Shown here piece after piece: positions 8,480 through 17,023 of a DNA stretch of 64,000 bases. Source of the stretch: SHVO01 sp050250575 (lineage in GTDB: Bacteria; Pseudomonadota; Alphaproteobacteria; Rhodospirillales; Rhodospirillaceae); the NCBI GenBank assembly GCA_050250575.1, contig JBFWOJ010000008.1, positions 1 to 64,000 on the forward strand, in the 5' to 3' direction. Within the stretch, counting starts at the first letter, position 1. Each line of letters opens with the position of its first letter. The translations under genes were made by a program, and so were the position numbers. The notes under the pieces were generated by a model. That model ran no database searches, was not told the origin of the DNA, and saw only the letters and a list, made by a program, of their open reading frames with translations.

Positions 8480-9904
8480 CTACTTCAGACGCTTCATGGC
8501 TTCGCCAAACAGCACTTCGTCCGACGGCAGCTCCTTCGCTTTCGCCAGCGGCTTCGAAATCCAGGTCTCGTTGATCAGATCCCGCCAGGTGATGTTGTTG
8601 TTGGTGCTGTTGCCGCCCCATGAACCGCAACCCAGCGAGAAGGTCTGGCGCATGCCGTTCCACAGGTTGCCGGAGTTCGAAGGCGCCTGCGGCTGGTTGA
8701 CCATCACGCGGCTGGTCTTCGTGGCGTTGGCGAGCTTCATGATGTTGGCATCGCTCGTCGAGTAGATGCCGCACGAATGCCCCTGGCCCTGATAAGCCTG
8801 GATGTTGTTGGTCAGTTTGATGGCTTCGTCGATGTCCTTGGCTTTGTACACCGCCATCACCACCGAGAGCTTCTCGCCCGAGAACGGATGCTCCGGACCG
8901 TAGCCAGTCTCCGGAACGATGAAGAACAGCTTGCCTGCGGGCAGATTGATGCCCGCCATGGCGGCGATCTTTTCCGCCGGCTGCGCGACGATAGCGGTGT
9001 TGAGATGTCCGTCGACCCACAAGGTCGCCTGAAGCTTCTTCTTCTCCTCAGGGCTGACGAGGTAGCCGCCTTCGGCCTGAAGCTTCTCCAGCATCTCGTC
9101 GTAGATCTTCTCGAGCAGGATGACCGAGTTGTCCGCCGAGCACGAAGCCGCGAGGTCGAGCGTCTTGGAGATGCGGATCTTGGTGGCGGCGTCCTTGAGG
9201 TCGGCCGTATCGTCGACGGTGATCACCGCGTTGCCGACCCCGACACCGAGCGCGGGCGTGCCGCTGGAGTAGGCGGCTTTCACCATCGCGCCGCCGCCCG
9301 TGGCGAGGATGCGATCGCACTGCTTGAGCAGCTCGTTCACCTTGTCCATCGACGGCGTCTCGATCGCGATGACGAGGTCCGCCGGGGCGCCGTAGGCCAC
9401 CAGGGCTTCGCGCATCAGGTCGACGATCATCTTGTTGGTGAGTTTCGCGCGAGGATGCGGCGCGACGATGATCGAGTTGCGGCCCTTCACGGCCGAAATC
9501 GCCTTGATCACCGGCGTCGCTTCCGGATTTGTCGAGGGCGCGAGGGCCCCGATCACGCCAACAGGCTTGGCGATCTTCACGATATTGCGCGCCTTGTCTT
9601 CCTCGATCACGCCGACGGACTTGTCGTCGATGATGTCCATGAGGGTGGCGCGGGTCTTGCGGAAGATCTTTAGGTATTTGCCTTCGTAGTTGCCGAGCTG
9701 GGTTTCCTCGACCGTGAACTTCGCGATCTTTTCCGCGACGTCGGGGCGGGCGACCGACCACACCATCGCGCGGATCAGTTCGTTCACCTGCTCTTGGGTA
9801 TAGTTCTCGATCTGCTGCTGAGCCTTGCGCGAGCGTGCGACCAAACCGGCGATCTCGAGGGCCGCTTCGCTGGGCGCGGGACGGTCTTGATGAGTATCAG
9901 GCAT
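8480..9904 (-). CDS. CoA-acylating aldehyde dehydrogenase (AdhE-N/SauS-like)
   Basis: 474 residues. The protein follows the aldehyde dehydrogenase half of AdhE and the stand-alone acylating enzymes: 'KPVGVIGALAPSTNPEATP', 'ILATGGGAMVKAAYSSGTPALGVGVGNA', catalytic Cys near 254 in 'LAASCSADNS', and the end signature 'FSLGCGSWGGNSTNNNITW'. The family converts acetaldehyde or sulfoacetaldehyde plus CoA and NAD(P)+ to the acyl-CoA. Without neighbours from ethanol or sulfonate pathways the substrate stays open. ATG 9904 has GGGAGA upstream and a perfect 14-bp palindrome about 30 bp before it. It is transcribed alone and ends at a shared terminator. Confidence 0.8.
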   Translation of the reverse strand: MPDTHQDRPAPSEAALEIAGLVARSRKAQQQIENYTQEQVNELIRAMVWSVARPDVAEKIAKFTVEETQLGNYEGKYLKIFRKTRATLMDIIDDKSVGVIEEDKARNIVKIAKPVGVIGALAPSTNPEATPVIKAISAVKGRNSIIVAPHPRAKLTNKMIVDLMREALVAYGAPADLVIAIETPSMDKVNELLKQCDRILATGGGAMVKAAYSSGTPALGVGVGNAVITVDDTADLKDAATKIRISKTLDLAASCSADNSVILLEKIYDEMLEKLQAEGGYLVSPEEKKKLQATLWVDGHLNTAIVAQPAEKIAAMAGINLPAGKLFFIVPETGYGPEHPFSGEKLSVVMAVYKAKDIDEAIKLTNNIQAYQGQGHSCGIYSTSDANIMKLANATKTSRVMVNQPQAPSNSGNLWNGMRQTFSLGCGSWGGNSTNNNITWRDLINETWISKPLAKAKELPSDEVLFGEAMKRLK

Positions 9905-9933
9905 CGCAGAAAATCTCCCTAAATGTCGGCTTA

Positions 9934-9947
9934 ACTTTGCGCAAAGT
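9934..9947. promoter_or_regulatory. Perfect 14-bp palindrome upstream of the aldehyde dehydrogenase
   Basis: ACTTTGCGCAAAGT at 9934-9947 is fully self-complementary and lies 30 bp upstream of ATG 9904, where an operator would sit. No regulator gene is adjacent. Confidence 0.4.
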
Positions 9948-10077
9948 GATATGAAATATGGCCCGGCGGTGCAACAGGACAGCCATGCCCGACGGGCAGG
10001 GCTGACATGAAATTAACCCCGCTTGCCGCGGACCGTAAGGGCTTCCACGGGCAGCGAAATTTGCCTAGAAGTCGGCG

Positions 10078-11304
10078 ATGCGAGAGCCAGGCTCACGAAC
10101 CGCGTCCGCGGCCGTCATCGGTGCGGGTCCCGCCGGCCTCATGGCCGCGGAGAGGCTGGCGTCCGGCGGTGTTGCCGCCGAAGTTTACGATGCAATGCCA
10201 TCGGCTGGCCGGAAATTTCTCATGGCCGGCAAGGGCGGCCTCAACATCACCCACACCGAAACAGGCGGGGCGTTTATTGCCCGCTACGGCAGCCGCGGCG
10301 AAAGCCTCAAGCCTTTCATCGACGCATTCGGGCCCGATGCAATCCGCGCATGGATTCATGAACTCGGCATCGAGACTTTTGTCGGTACCTCGGGACGCGT
10401 TTTCCCACGCGAGATGAAAGCCGCGCCGCTGTTGCGCGCTTGGCTTCGGCGCTTGCGTGCCCAGGGCGTGCGTTTGCACATGAGACATCGTTGGCGCGGC
10501 TGGACGTCCGACGGGCGCTTGCAGTTCGACACGCCCACGGGCGGGACGTCGGTACGCGCGGATGTAATCGTCCTCGCACTCGGCGGCGCCTCCTGGCCGC
10601 AACTCGGCTCGGATGGCGCCTGGGCGGGACTTCTGGCGGAGAAAGGCGTCCCCTCAGCGTCGTTCAAGCCTTCCAATTGCGGTTTCGATGTCGGCTGGTC
10701 CGATCACTTCCGCATGCGTTTCGCCGGCGCTCCCGTGAAACCCGTGGCCGTCAACGGCCGTCAGGGCGAGTTCATTGTCACGGCCGGCGGTGTTGAAGGC
10801 GGTCTCGTGTACGGTCTGTCTTCGGCGGCGCGGGCTGAAATCGAAACCAAGGGCGCTTCGACTCTGTGCGTCGACCTGCGGCCCGATCGCAGCGAGGAAC
10901 AGCTTCGTCGATCGCTTTCGCGGCCGCGCGGCCGCGCCTCGTTTGCGACCTATCTGCGCAAAGCCGCCGGATTGGAAGGCGTGAAAGCAGGTCTCGTGCG
11001 CGAATTGATCCCGGAAACGGAGCGCGCCGATCCGTACACGCTCGCCGCCGCCATCAAGTCGTTGGCAATTCCGCTGCGCGCCGCCCGACCAATCGAGGAG
11101 GCGATCAGCAGCGCCGGCGGCATTCTCTTCGAAGCCCTCGATGACGACCTCATGTTGCGCGACATGCCGGGAGTCTTTGCCGCCGGCGAAATGCTCGATT
11201 GGGATGCGCCCACGGGCGGCTATTTGCTCACCGCTTGTCTTGCGACCGGGCGCGCTGCCGGTGAGGGCGCGCTGCGCTGGCTCGCGGGAAAGCGTGACAT
11301 ATAA
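10078..11304 (+). CDS. NAD(P)/FAD-dependent flavoprotein (HI0933/TIGR03862 type)
   Basis: 408 residues. The N-terminus has the dinucleotide fold 'AAVIGAGPAGLMAAERLASGG', followed by the family motif 'SAGRKFLMAGKGGLNITH'. Further hallmarks are 'ALGGASWPQLGSDGAW' and the C-terminal FAD-contacting 'PGVFAAGEMLDWDAPTGGYLL'. These match the HI0933-like flavoproteins (the TIGR03862 subgroup in proteobacteria), which include the BaiN reductases but mostly lack assigned reactions. ATG 10078 gives the fold right at the start. Next to it are only small unknown genes. Confidence 0.85.
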   Translation: MREPGSRTASAAVIGAGPAGLMAAERLASGGVAAEVYDAMPSAGRKFLMAGKGGLNITHTETGGAFIARYGSRGESLKPFIDAFGPDAIRAWIHELGIETFVGTSGRVFPREMKAAPLLRAWLRRLRAQGVRLHMRHRWRGWTSDGRLQFDTPTGGTSVRADVIVLALGGASWPQLGSDGAWAGLLAEKGVPSASFKPSNCGFDVGWSDHFRMRFAGAPVKPVAVNGRQGEFIVTAGGVEGGLVYGLSSAARAEIETKGASTLCVDLRPDRSEEQLRRSLSRPRGRASFATYLRKAAGLEGVKAGLVRELIPETERADPYTLAAAIKSLAIPLRAARPIEEAISSAGGILFEALDDDLMLRDMPGVFAAGEMLDWDAPTGGYLLTACLATGRAAGEGALRWLAGKRDI

Positions 11305-11349
11305 GGATGCCGCGCGTTTTCTCTTCATTACGTGAGAGGAGAAATAGAC

Positions 11350-11712
11350 ATGAGACGCAACATCGACGGCAACGAAGAACGCACGCGCGGCCGTTCAAAT
11401 CGCAAGACGGGCTACGACGACAACTCGATGCTCGGCCGCGGACACGGTTTCGGCCCGGAAACGAGCCGCGGCATGCGCCGCCCGCGGCGCGATGAAGAGA
11501 TGCCGAACCGCAACTATGGCCGGATTGCCGACGAGCGCGGTTCTGCACGCGAGAGCAGAGGCCCGGAGACGTCGCATTATCTGGAAGATGATACTTATAC
11601 GCGCGGCAGCATGAGCCATCAGGGCTACGGCAGCCGCAGCAGATCAATGGAAGCGACCCGAGGCCCGCGTTCTCGCGCGCGCGATGAGTTCGACGACGAT
11701 CTCGTTCGATGA
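11350..11712 (+). CDS. Arg/Gly/Ser-rich disordered protein, unknown
   Basis: 120 residues with very high Arg, Gly, Ser, Asp and Asn and no hydrophobic core ('NEERTRGRSNRKTGYDDNSMLGRGHGFG', 'GYGSRSRSMEATRG'). It is predicted intrinsically disordered, with no signal peptide. The SD GAGGAGAAA before ATG 11350 supports translation. In composition it resembles the two Gln/Gly/Arg-rich proteins at 40.0 and 46.8 kb, and may be a stress-related or nucleic-acid-associated protein, but this is only a compositional argument. Confidence 0.6.
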   Translation: MRRNIDGNEERTRGRSNRKTGYDDNSMLGRGHGFGPETSRGMRRPRRDEEMPNRNYGRIADERGSARESRGPETSHYLEDDTYTRGSMSHQGYGSRSRSMEATRGPRSRARDEFDDDLVR

Positions 11713-11790
11713 TTGCGAATGCAGGGCCGCCGGAACTTGCTCCGCCACACGCGCATTTAGACTCCGGCCTTAACGATAAGGGAGTCTGAG

Positions 11791-12000
11791 ATGACTGTTA
11801 ACAACAATAGCAGCGGTGACGGCGGCACGAGCGGCCTTGCGTTCATCGTCGGCGCGTTGGTCGTGGTTGTCGGCCTCGGCGCGTTCCTCTACTTCGGCGC
11901 GGGCGACGGTCCGAGCGGGAGCTCGACGACGACGATCGAGCGCGTCGTTCCCGACAAGCCCGACGTCAACATCGACGCGACGATCAAGAAAGAAGAATAA
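11791..12000 (+). CDS. Small single-pass membrane protein, unknown
   Basis: 69 residues: a polar N-terminus (MTVNNNSSGDGGTSG), one transmembrane helix (about residues 16-36, 'LAFIVGALVVVVGLGAFLYFG'), and a short acidic/basic tail ending KKEE. SD GGGAG lies before ATG 11791. No known domain. It ends 3 bp from the convergent gene at 12004. Confidence 0.65.
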   Translation: MTVNNNSSGDGGTSGLAFIVGALVVVVGLGAFLYFGAGDGPSGSSTTTIERVVPDKPDVNIDATIKKEE

Positions 12001-12003
12001 CGA

Positions 12004-12246
12004 TCAGCCTTCGACCAGGGCCAGCCAGGCTTCGAGATTGGCGCGGCCCTGTGTTGAGGCCACGAGGGGTTGGCCTTGGCGCTGTAGCGCGTTGACCCAG
12101 TCTTCGAGGTCGGCCCCAGACTTGCCGATCAGACACGCTTGACGGCGCGTTTGCAGGTCTTCCATGAGGAACGAGAGCGAATGCTCCGCCGCCTGCATAA
12201 CCGGGTTAAGGTGCGGCGCGTCGGCGCTGACAAACGCTAGTCCCAT
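12004..12246 (-). CDS. Small protein of unknown function
   Basis: 80 residues, no signal peptide or membrane segment. Mostly helical ('NPVMQAAEHSLSFLMEDLQTRRQACLIG', 'DLEDWVNALQRQG', 'LEAWLALVEG'). Codon use is like its neighbours and the frame is tightly packed against the convergent gene. I do not recognise a family; coding is likely but not certain. Confidence 0.5.
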   Translation of the reverse strand: MGLAFVSADAPHLNPVMQAAEHSLSFLMEDLQTRRQACLIGKSGADLEDWVNALQRQGQPLVASTQGRANLEAWLALVEG

Positions 12247-12322
12247 GACCTCTGTCCTTTGGACTTTTGAGAGGCGCCACCCTAGGGACTAAAAGGTTAA
12301 CAAAGGCGAAATCGGTGCCGAA

Positions 12323-12742
12323 TCAGTTCGTCCGGACTGCAAAATAGGCCATCATTTCCGAGCCGTCGGCGAACTTCAGCTTCATAGGCACGGTCTCCCC
12401 CACTTTAAGGGGCGCCTTCAGGCCCATGATCATGATGTGACCGCCGGCTGGGGTCAGCTCGGCCCTCCCGCCCGCCGGGATCGGCACGGATTTCACCATG
12501 CGCATTTTGACGATATCCCCCTCCGTCACGGTTTCATGGATTTCGGCTTTTGCCCCGTCGGCCATCTCCAGGGCGACGAGGGTGTTTCCTTTGCCGGATT
12601 GATCGACCAGCGCCATGTAGCCAGCGGTCGCCCGGGATTGTCCGAAGGTCACCCGGACCCAGGGATCCTCGATCTTTATACCCGGTTCAGCGGCTGAAAG
12701 CGGCAGCGCGACGGTCATCGCAAGCAGAGCCCAGCGCAACAT
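12323..12742 (-). CDS. Periplasmic copper chaperone PCu(A)C
   Basis: 139 residues with a signal peptide (residues 1-18, cleaved after LSAAE). The PCu(A)C copper site is intact: His69, Met80, His102 and Met104 fit the family pattern H-X10-M-X21-H-X-M exactly. The protein binds Cu(I) in the periplasm and delivers it to the CuA/CuB centres of cytochrome oxidase. No sco or cox genes are adjacent; the gene is divergent from the ABC-F gene with about 50 bp between starts. Confidence 0.9.
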   Translation of the reverse strand: MLRWALLAMTVALPLSAAEPGIKIEDPWVRVTFGQSRATAGYMALVDQSGKGNTLVALEMADGAKAEIHETVTEGDIVKMRMVKSVPIPAGGRAELTPAGGHIMIMGLKAPLKVGETVPMKLKFADGSEMMAYFAVRTN

Positions 12743-12793
12743 CCTAAAATCTCCTTACGTTTGACCCGCGCTCCTATGGTAAACGGCGCGCCC

Positions 12794-14671
12794 ATGTTGC
12801 GTATCGACAATCTTACTTACCGTATCGGGCCGCGGCTCCTTCTTGAAGGGGTCAATGCTTCCATCAATGCCGGCGACCGCGTCGGGCTGGTGGGCCGGAA
12901 CGGCACGGGCAAGACCACGCTGCTGCGCTTGATCTCCGGCGACGCCGGCCCGGAGAGCGGCGGGATCGAGGTGCCGCGCCGCTGGCGCGTCGGGATCACC
13001 CGCCAGGAAGCCCCCGGCGGCGACAAGAGCTTGATCGATACCGTGCTCGCCTTCGATCCCGAGCTGACCTCGTTGATGAGCGAGAGCGAAACGGCGACCG
13101 ATCCTTTCCGCATCGCGGAGATCCACACCCGGCTCGCCGACAAGGACGCCTATAGCGCACCGGCGCGCGCGGCTGCCATTCTCGCCGGGCTCGGCTTCGA
13201 CGAAGCGGCCCAGCAGCGGTCCTGCAGCTCCTATTCAGGGGGCTGGCGGATGCGGGTGGCGCTCGCGGGCCTCCTGTTCACCCAGCCTGAACTTCTGCTT
13301 CTCGACGAGCCTACCAACCATCTCGACCTCGAGGCGACGCTCTGGCTCGAGGAATATCTCCTGCACTATCCCGGCACGATCCTGATGGTCAGCCACGACC
13401 GCGATCTGCTCAACCGTGCGGTGAATGCCGTCCTCCATCTCGAAAACGCCAAGCTCACCCTTTATCAAGGCAACTACGATCGCTTTGAAGCGACGCGGCG
13501 GATGCAACTCGAGCAGAATGAGAAACTGCGCGCAAAGCAGATGGCGCGGCGTGCGCAGCTCGAAGGCTTCATCAATCGTTTCCGCGCCAAGGCGTCGAAG
13601 GCGAAACAAGCGCAGTCGCGAATCAAGATGCTCGAGCGCATGCAGCCGATCGCAGAACATCACGAAGAGGCGTCCATCGACTTCAGCTTCCCTGAAATCG
13701 ACATGCTCGCGCCGCCCCTATATGCGCTCGACCGCGTCGCCGTCGGTTATAACGGCAGACCCGTGCTCTCGAACGTTTCCTTGCGCCTGGACAACGAGGA
13801 CCGGATCGGCATCCTCGGCGCCAACGGCAACGGCAAGTCCACGCTGGTCAAGCTTCTCGCGGGCAGGCTGGCACCGCTGGACGGCGAAGTCTCTCGCTCT
13901 TCGAAACTGCGGGTCGGCTATTTTGCGCAGCATCAAGCCGATGAGCTCGACCTCGCGGCGACGCCGATCGTTGAAATGAGCCGGCGTCTCGAGAAGGCGT
14001 CCGAGCAACAGGTCCGCAACCATCTCGGCCGCTTCGGTTTCACACAGCAGCGCTCGCAGACGACGATCGCCAACCTTTCAGGGGGCGAAAAGGCGCGCCT
14101 TCTTTTTGCGCTCATGACCTTGTCGAAACCGCATATCCTTCTTCTCGACGAACCGACGAACCATCTCGACATGGATTCCCGTGAATCTCTCGCCGCCGCG
14201 ATCAATGCGTTCGAGGGCGCCGTCGTGATCATTAGCCACGATCCGGCCGTCATCGAGATGACCGCCGATCGCCTCTGGCTTGTCGAGAACGGCCGCGTCT
14301 CCAGCTATGAAGGTGATCTCGAAGACTATCGTCAGCGGACTCTGAAGGCACGGGACGGCGACGCCGCAGAAGCGCCGGCAAAGTCGGGCGAGGACGATCG
14401 CAAGGTTCAGCGTCAGCGATCAGCCGAGCGCAGGCAGTCGCTGGCGCCGCTCAAGAAAAAGGTCGAACAGGCGGCCGCGGCGGTGACCAAACTGGAGGCG
14501 GAAAAAGCCCGCCTCGCGGCCAAGCTCGCCGATCCGGAACTCTACGGCAATAGTGCGAAAGCCCTGGAGGTTCAGCGGGACCTCGGCCGCATCGAGCGTG
14601 AGCTCGCGGCGGCGGAGGAAGTGTGGATGGGCTTGGAAACCGAGCTCGAGCAGGCGGAAAACGCCGCGTAA
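12794..14671 (+). CDS. ABC-F family ATP-binding protein (Uup/EttA class)
   Basis: 625 residues, two ABC domains in one chain and no membrane segments. Domain 1: Walker A 'GRNGTGKT' (about 34-41), signature 'YSGGWRMR', Walker B 'LLLLDEPTNHLD'. The basic linker between domains is the ABC-F P-site tRNA interaction motif ('RRAQLEGFINRFRAKASKAKQAQSRIK'-type helix pair). Domain 2: 'GANGNGKST', 'LSGGEKARLL', 'LLLDEPTNHLD'. A C-terminal coiled coil (about 535-625) resembles Uup. ABC-F proteins act on ribosomes. ATG 12794 is preferred; ATG 12776 would add six residues. Confidence 0.9.
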   Translation: MLRIDNLTYRIGPRLLLEGVNASINAGDRVGLVGRNGTGKTTLLRLISGDAGPESGGIEVPRRWRVGITRQEAPGGDKSLIDTVLAFDPELTSLMSESETATDPFRIAEIHTRLADKDAYSAPARAAAILAGLGFDEAAQQRSCSSYSGGWRMRVALAGLLFTQPELLLLDEPTNHLDLEATLWLEEYLLHYPGTILMVSHDRDLLNRAVNAVLHLENAKLTLYQGNYDRFEATRRMQLEQNEKLRAKQMARRAQLEGFINRFRAKASKAKQAQSRIKMLERMQPIAEHHEEASIDFSFPEIDMLAPPLYALDRVAVGYNGRPVLSNVSLRLDNEDRIGILGANGNGKSTLVKLLAGRLAPLDGEVSRSSKLRVGYFAQHQADELDLAATPIVEMSRRLEKASEQQVRNHLGRFGFTQQRSQTTIANLSGGEKARLLFALMTLSKPHILLLDEPTNHLDMDSRESLAAAINAFEGAVVIISHDPAVIEMTADRLWLVENGRVSSYEGDLEDYRQRTLKARDGDAAEAPAKSGEDDRKVQRQRSAERRQSLAPLKKKVEQAAAAVTKLEAEKARLAAKLADPELYGNSAKALEVQRDLGRIERELAAAEEVWMGLETELEQAENAA

Positions 14672-14857
14672 ACCACGATCAATCAAATAGTTGCGAGCCG
14701 GCAACGGAGGGCCTACGGACCCAGCGAAACTTGGGTATGATGGCGGAACATCGTGCGCCGAACATCCAATCATTCAGGGCGGAGGCATCACGGTGTGTTT
14801 ATTGACCTTGCGCCCGCGTAACATCGCGCCTTTGAGCGCCCAGGGGAGGATCTGATC

Positions 14858-15865
14858 ATGCGTATTCTGCCACTTGCCGCCGCGTTCGTTGCCATGTCGC
14901 TTGCCGCAGAAGCGCTTGCGCAAGCCGCCGCGCCGGCGGGGCAACAGCGCCGCGAACTTTCCGCAGAGGATAAGGCCCTCAATGCCAGCCTGAGCGGGAT
15001 GATCAAGACGGTGCCGATCCTCTCTTCGATGGAACGCGTCGAGATCAAGGTTCCGATGAAACTTGCCATGATCAGCGCCATGACGGGCGACAAGGCCGGG
15101 AACATCTACATCCTGCACCGCCCGAAGGAGGGCGATCCGATCGTCGTCGTGGACAGGAACGGAAAGATCCTGCGCAGCTTCGGCAAGGGCAACTACACCA
15201 TCCCGCACAGCATCCACATCGATCCGCAGGGCAATGTCTGGACCACGGACGCCAATACCTCGAAGGTCCACAAGTATTCGCCGGAAGGCAAACAGCTCTT
15301 GGAGATCACCGTGGGTGAAATCCCCGATCCCAAGCGCCCGTTCTGCAGCGTGACGGGGATTGCGTTTCCCGCAAACGGGAACGTCCTGATCTCCGACGGC
15401 TACTGCAACGCGCGCATTCTCGAATACACGCAGGACGGCAAGCGCGTGAAGGAATGGGGCGCGAAGGGCAAAGGGCAAGGCGAATTCACACTTCCGCATG
15501 ACGTCACCGTCGGGGCCGGCGGAACGATCTTCGTCGCCGACCGCGAGAACGGCCGCGTGCAATGGTTCGACGCGAGCAATAAATACCTCGGCGAGAAGCT
15601 GATCGGCGGGCGTCTTTACAGCGTCGCCCCGGCGCCGGACGGCGTCTATGTCGGTGTCGCCGCCAAGGGCGGGCCGTCGCTCGATACCGACGCGAATATC
15701 TTCAAGATCAATACCAAGACCGGCGCCGTCGAAGGCCGGCTCGAGATGATGTCGCATGAAACCGAAGTCGGCGCGGACGGTACGATCTATCCCGGTACCG
15801 CGGACCTCATCCAGAATCCTGATCCGAACCAGTCGACTCTGGTCGTCTATCGCACGAAGAAGTGA
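14858..15865 (+). CDS. Secreted NHL-type beta-propeller protein
   Basis: 335 residues with a signal peptide (cleaved near ALAQ, residue 22). Repeated units 'GNIYILHRPKEGDPIVVVDRNGKILRSFG', 'GNVWTTDANTSKVHKYSPEGK', 'GNVLISDGYCNARILEYTQDGKRVKEWG' and 'GTIFVADRENGRVQWFDASN' are NHL repeats and form a six-bladed propeller. The arrangement 'IPHSIHID ... CSVTGIAF ... LPHDVTV' with His and Asp on top of the blades resembles peptidyl-alpha-hydroxyglycine amidating lyase-like proteins. Whether it is an enzyme or a binding protein is not visible. Transcribed alone. Confidence 0.75.
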   Translation: MRILPLAAAFVAMSLAAEALAQAAAPAGQQRRELSAEDKALNASLSGMIKTVPILSSMERVEIKVPMKLAMISAMTGDKAGNIYILHRPKEGDPIVVVDRNGKILRSFGKGNYTIPHSIHIDPQGNVWTTDANTSKVHKYSPEGKQLLEITVGEIPDPKRPFCSVTGIAFPANGNVLISDGYCNARILEYTQDGKRVKEWGAKGKGQGEFTLPHDVTVGAGGTIFVADRENGRVQWFDASNKYLGEKLIGGRLYSVAPAPDGVYVGVAAKGGPSLDTDANIFKINTKTGAVEGRLEMMSHETEVGADGTIYPGTADLIQNPDPNQSTLVVYRTKK

Positions 15866-15892
15866 TGCCGCTTGAGGCCCGAGGATCTGCGC

Positions 15893-16912
15893 CTAGTGCG
15901 GATCCTTGGGCGCTTCGGGAAACTCCACGATGAAGTGCGTCATCGTATCTTTCCTGGCCGAGATCTTTCCCTGGATCTGGCGCGACAGCGTACGCACCAA
16001 TTGAAGGCCGAGGCCTTTCGTCTTTTCGACGTCGAAACCGTCGGGCAGTCGCGCTCCCGTGTCCGAGACGATCAGCGTGACGTCGCCTTTATGGCGCCTG
16101 AGCACGACATCGACCCGCCCACCTTGCCCGGCGCAACCATGCTGGATCGCGTTTGCGATCAATTCGCCCGCGATCAGCGACAGCGGCATGACGAGATCCA
16201 TTCCCCACGACACGCGCTCGGCGTCGACTTTGAACGCGCACGAAGCGTCGGGAGCGGCGCGATTGGTGACGTGACACAAGTCTTCCAAATGCGTTTTAAA
16301 GTCGATCTCGTGCCCGGAACGATAGAGGCTTCCATACACCGTTGAGATTGTCGCGAGGCGGCGGCCGGCTTCGTTGAGGGCCGCCTGCGTAGTGGCGTCG
16401 GCGCGCCGCGCTTGGATCTGCAAGAGTGACGAGACGATCTGCACGTGGTTCTTCACGCGGTGCTGCAGTTCGCGCAGCAATTCCTTTTCATGCTCCTCAA
16501 AGTCCGCGACGTGCTCCGCAATCCGCATCAGCCAGCCGACCATGACTGCTCCGAGCGAACCGGTCGCGATATAAATACCGACGGCGAGCATGACGCGCGG
16601 CGTCAGATTCAGGCCCATGACCGGCGGAATGAGCAAATACCAGGCGGCGAATGCACTGGAGACGACGGCAAAAATGCCTGCTCCAATCCCGCCGAAGAAC
16701 GTCGCGAGGATGATGCCTGGAAAGAAAAGCAGAAACGGCACGCCTTCGATCAGATCCCCGAGCGCGAGCCTGATGCCGAGGGTGATCGCGATAACGACGA
16801 GCGCCGCTGAAAACCCTTTGACGGGGTTTGCGCGTAATCCGCGCGTACGCAAGACCGCTTGTTGTACGGCGTTTAGAGCGGGGCTCAGCGGCTTTGAATT
16901 GGGCGGGGGCAT
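15893..16912 (-). CDS. Sensor histidine kinase, HisKA_2 type with DUF4118-like membrane region
   Basis: 339 residues. Four to five membrane helices lie in residues 30-130 ('FSAALVVIAITLGIRLALG', 'PFLLFFPGIILATFFGGIGAGIFAVVSSAFAAWYLL'), like the DUF4118 sensor module. The dimerisation domain carries the HisKA_2 phosphorylation motif 'LLRELQHRVKNHVQIVSSLL' with His near 150. The ATPase part has N-box 'GELIANAIQHGC', G1 'SDTGARLP' and G2 'GLGLQLVRTL'. HisKA_2/HWE kinases in alphaproteobacteria often feed the PhyR-NepR-EcfG general stress cascade, which is suggestive given the EcfG promoters in this window. No response regulator adjoins it. Confidence 0.85.
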   Translation of the reverse strand: MPPPNSKPLSPALNAVQQAVLRTRGLRANPVKGFSAALVVIAITLGIRLALGDLIEGVPFLLFFPGIILATFFGGIGAGIFAVVSSAFAAWYLLIPPVMGLNLTPRVMLAVGIYIATGSLGAVMVGWLMRIAEHVADFEEHEKELLRELQHRVKNHVQIVSSLLQIQARRADATTQAALNEAGRRLATISTVYGSLYRSGHEIDFKTHLEDLCHVTNRAAPDASCAFKVDAERVSWGMDLVMPLSLIAGELIANAIQHGCAGQGGRVDVVLRRHKGDVTLIVSDTGARLPDGFDVEKTKGLGLQLVRTLSRQIQGKISARKDTMTHFIVEFPEAPKDPH

Positions 16913-17023
16913 TGGAGACGTTACCGGCGGCAGTTTCGGTTATCTGATAACGCCGCGCAATAATGGCAAGTTTCACGGTGCGCGAGAAATTGTCGCCGGT
17001 GCGGACAACCGCGCCGCGGCCGG

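Noticed and set aside
11741..11768. GGAAC upstream of the small membrane protein gene at 11791
   Set aside because: The -10 position reads GCAT rather than CGTT, so it is not an EcfG site by the standard used here.
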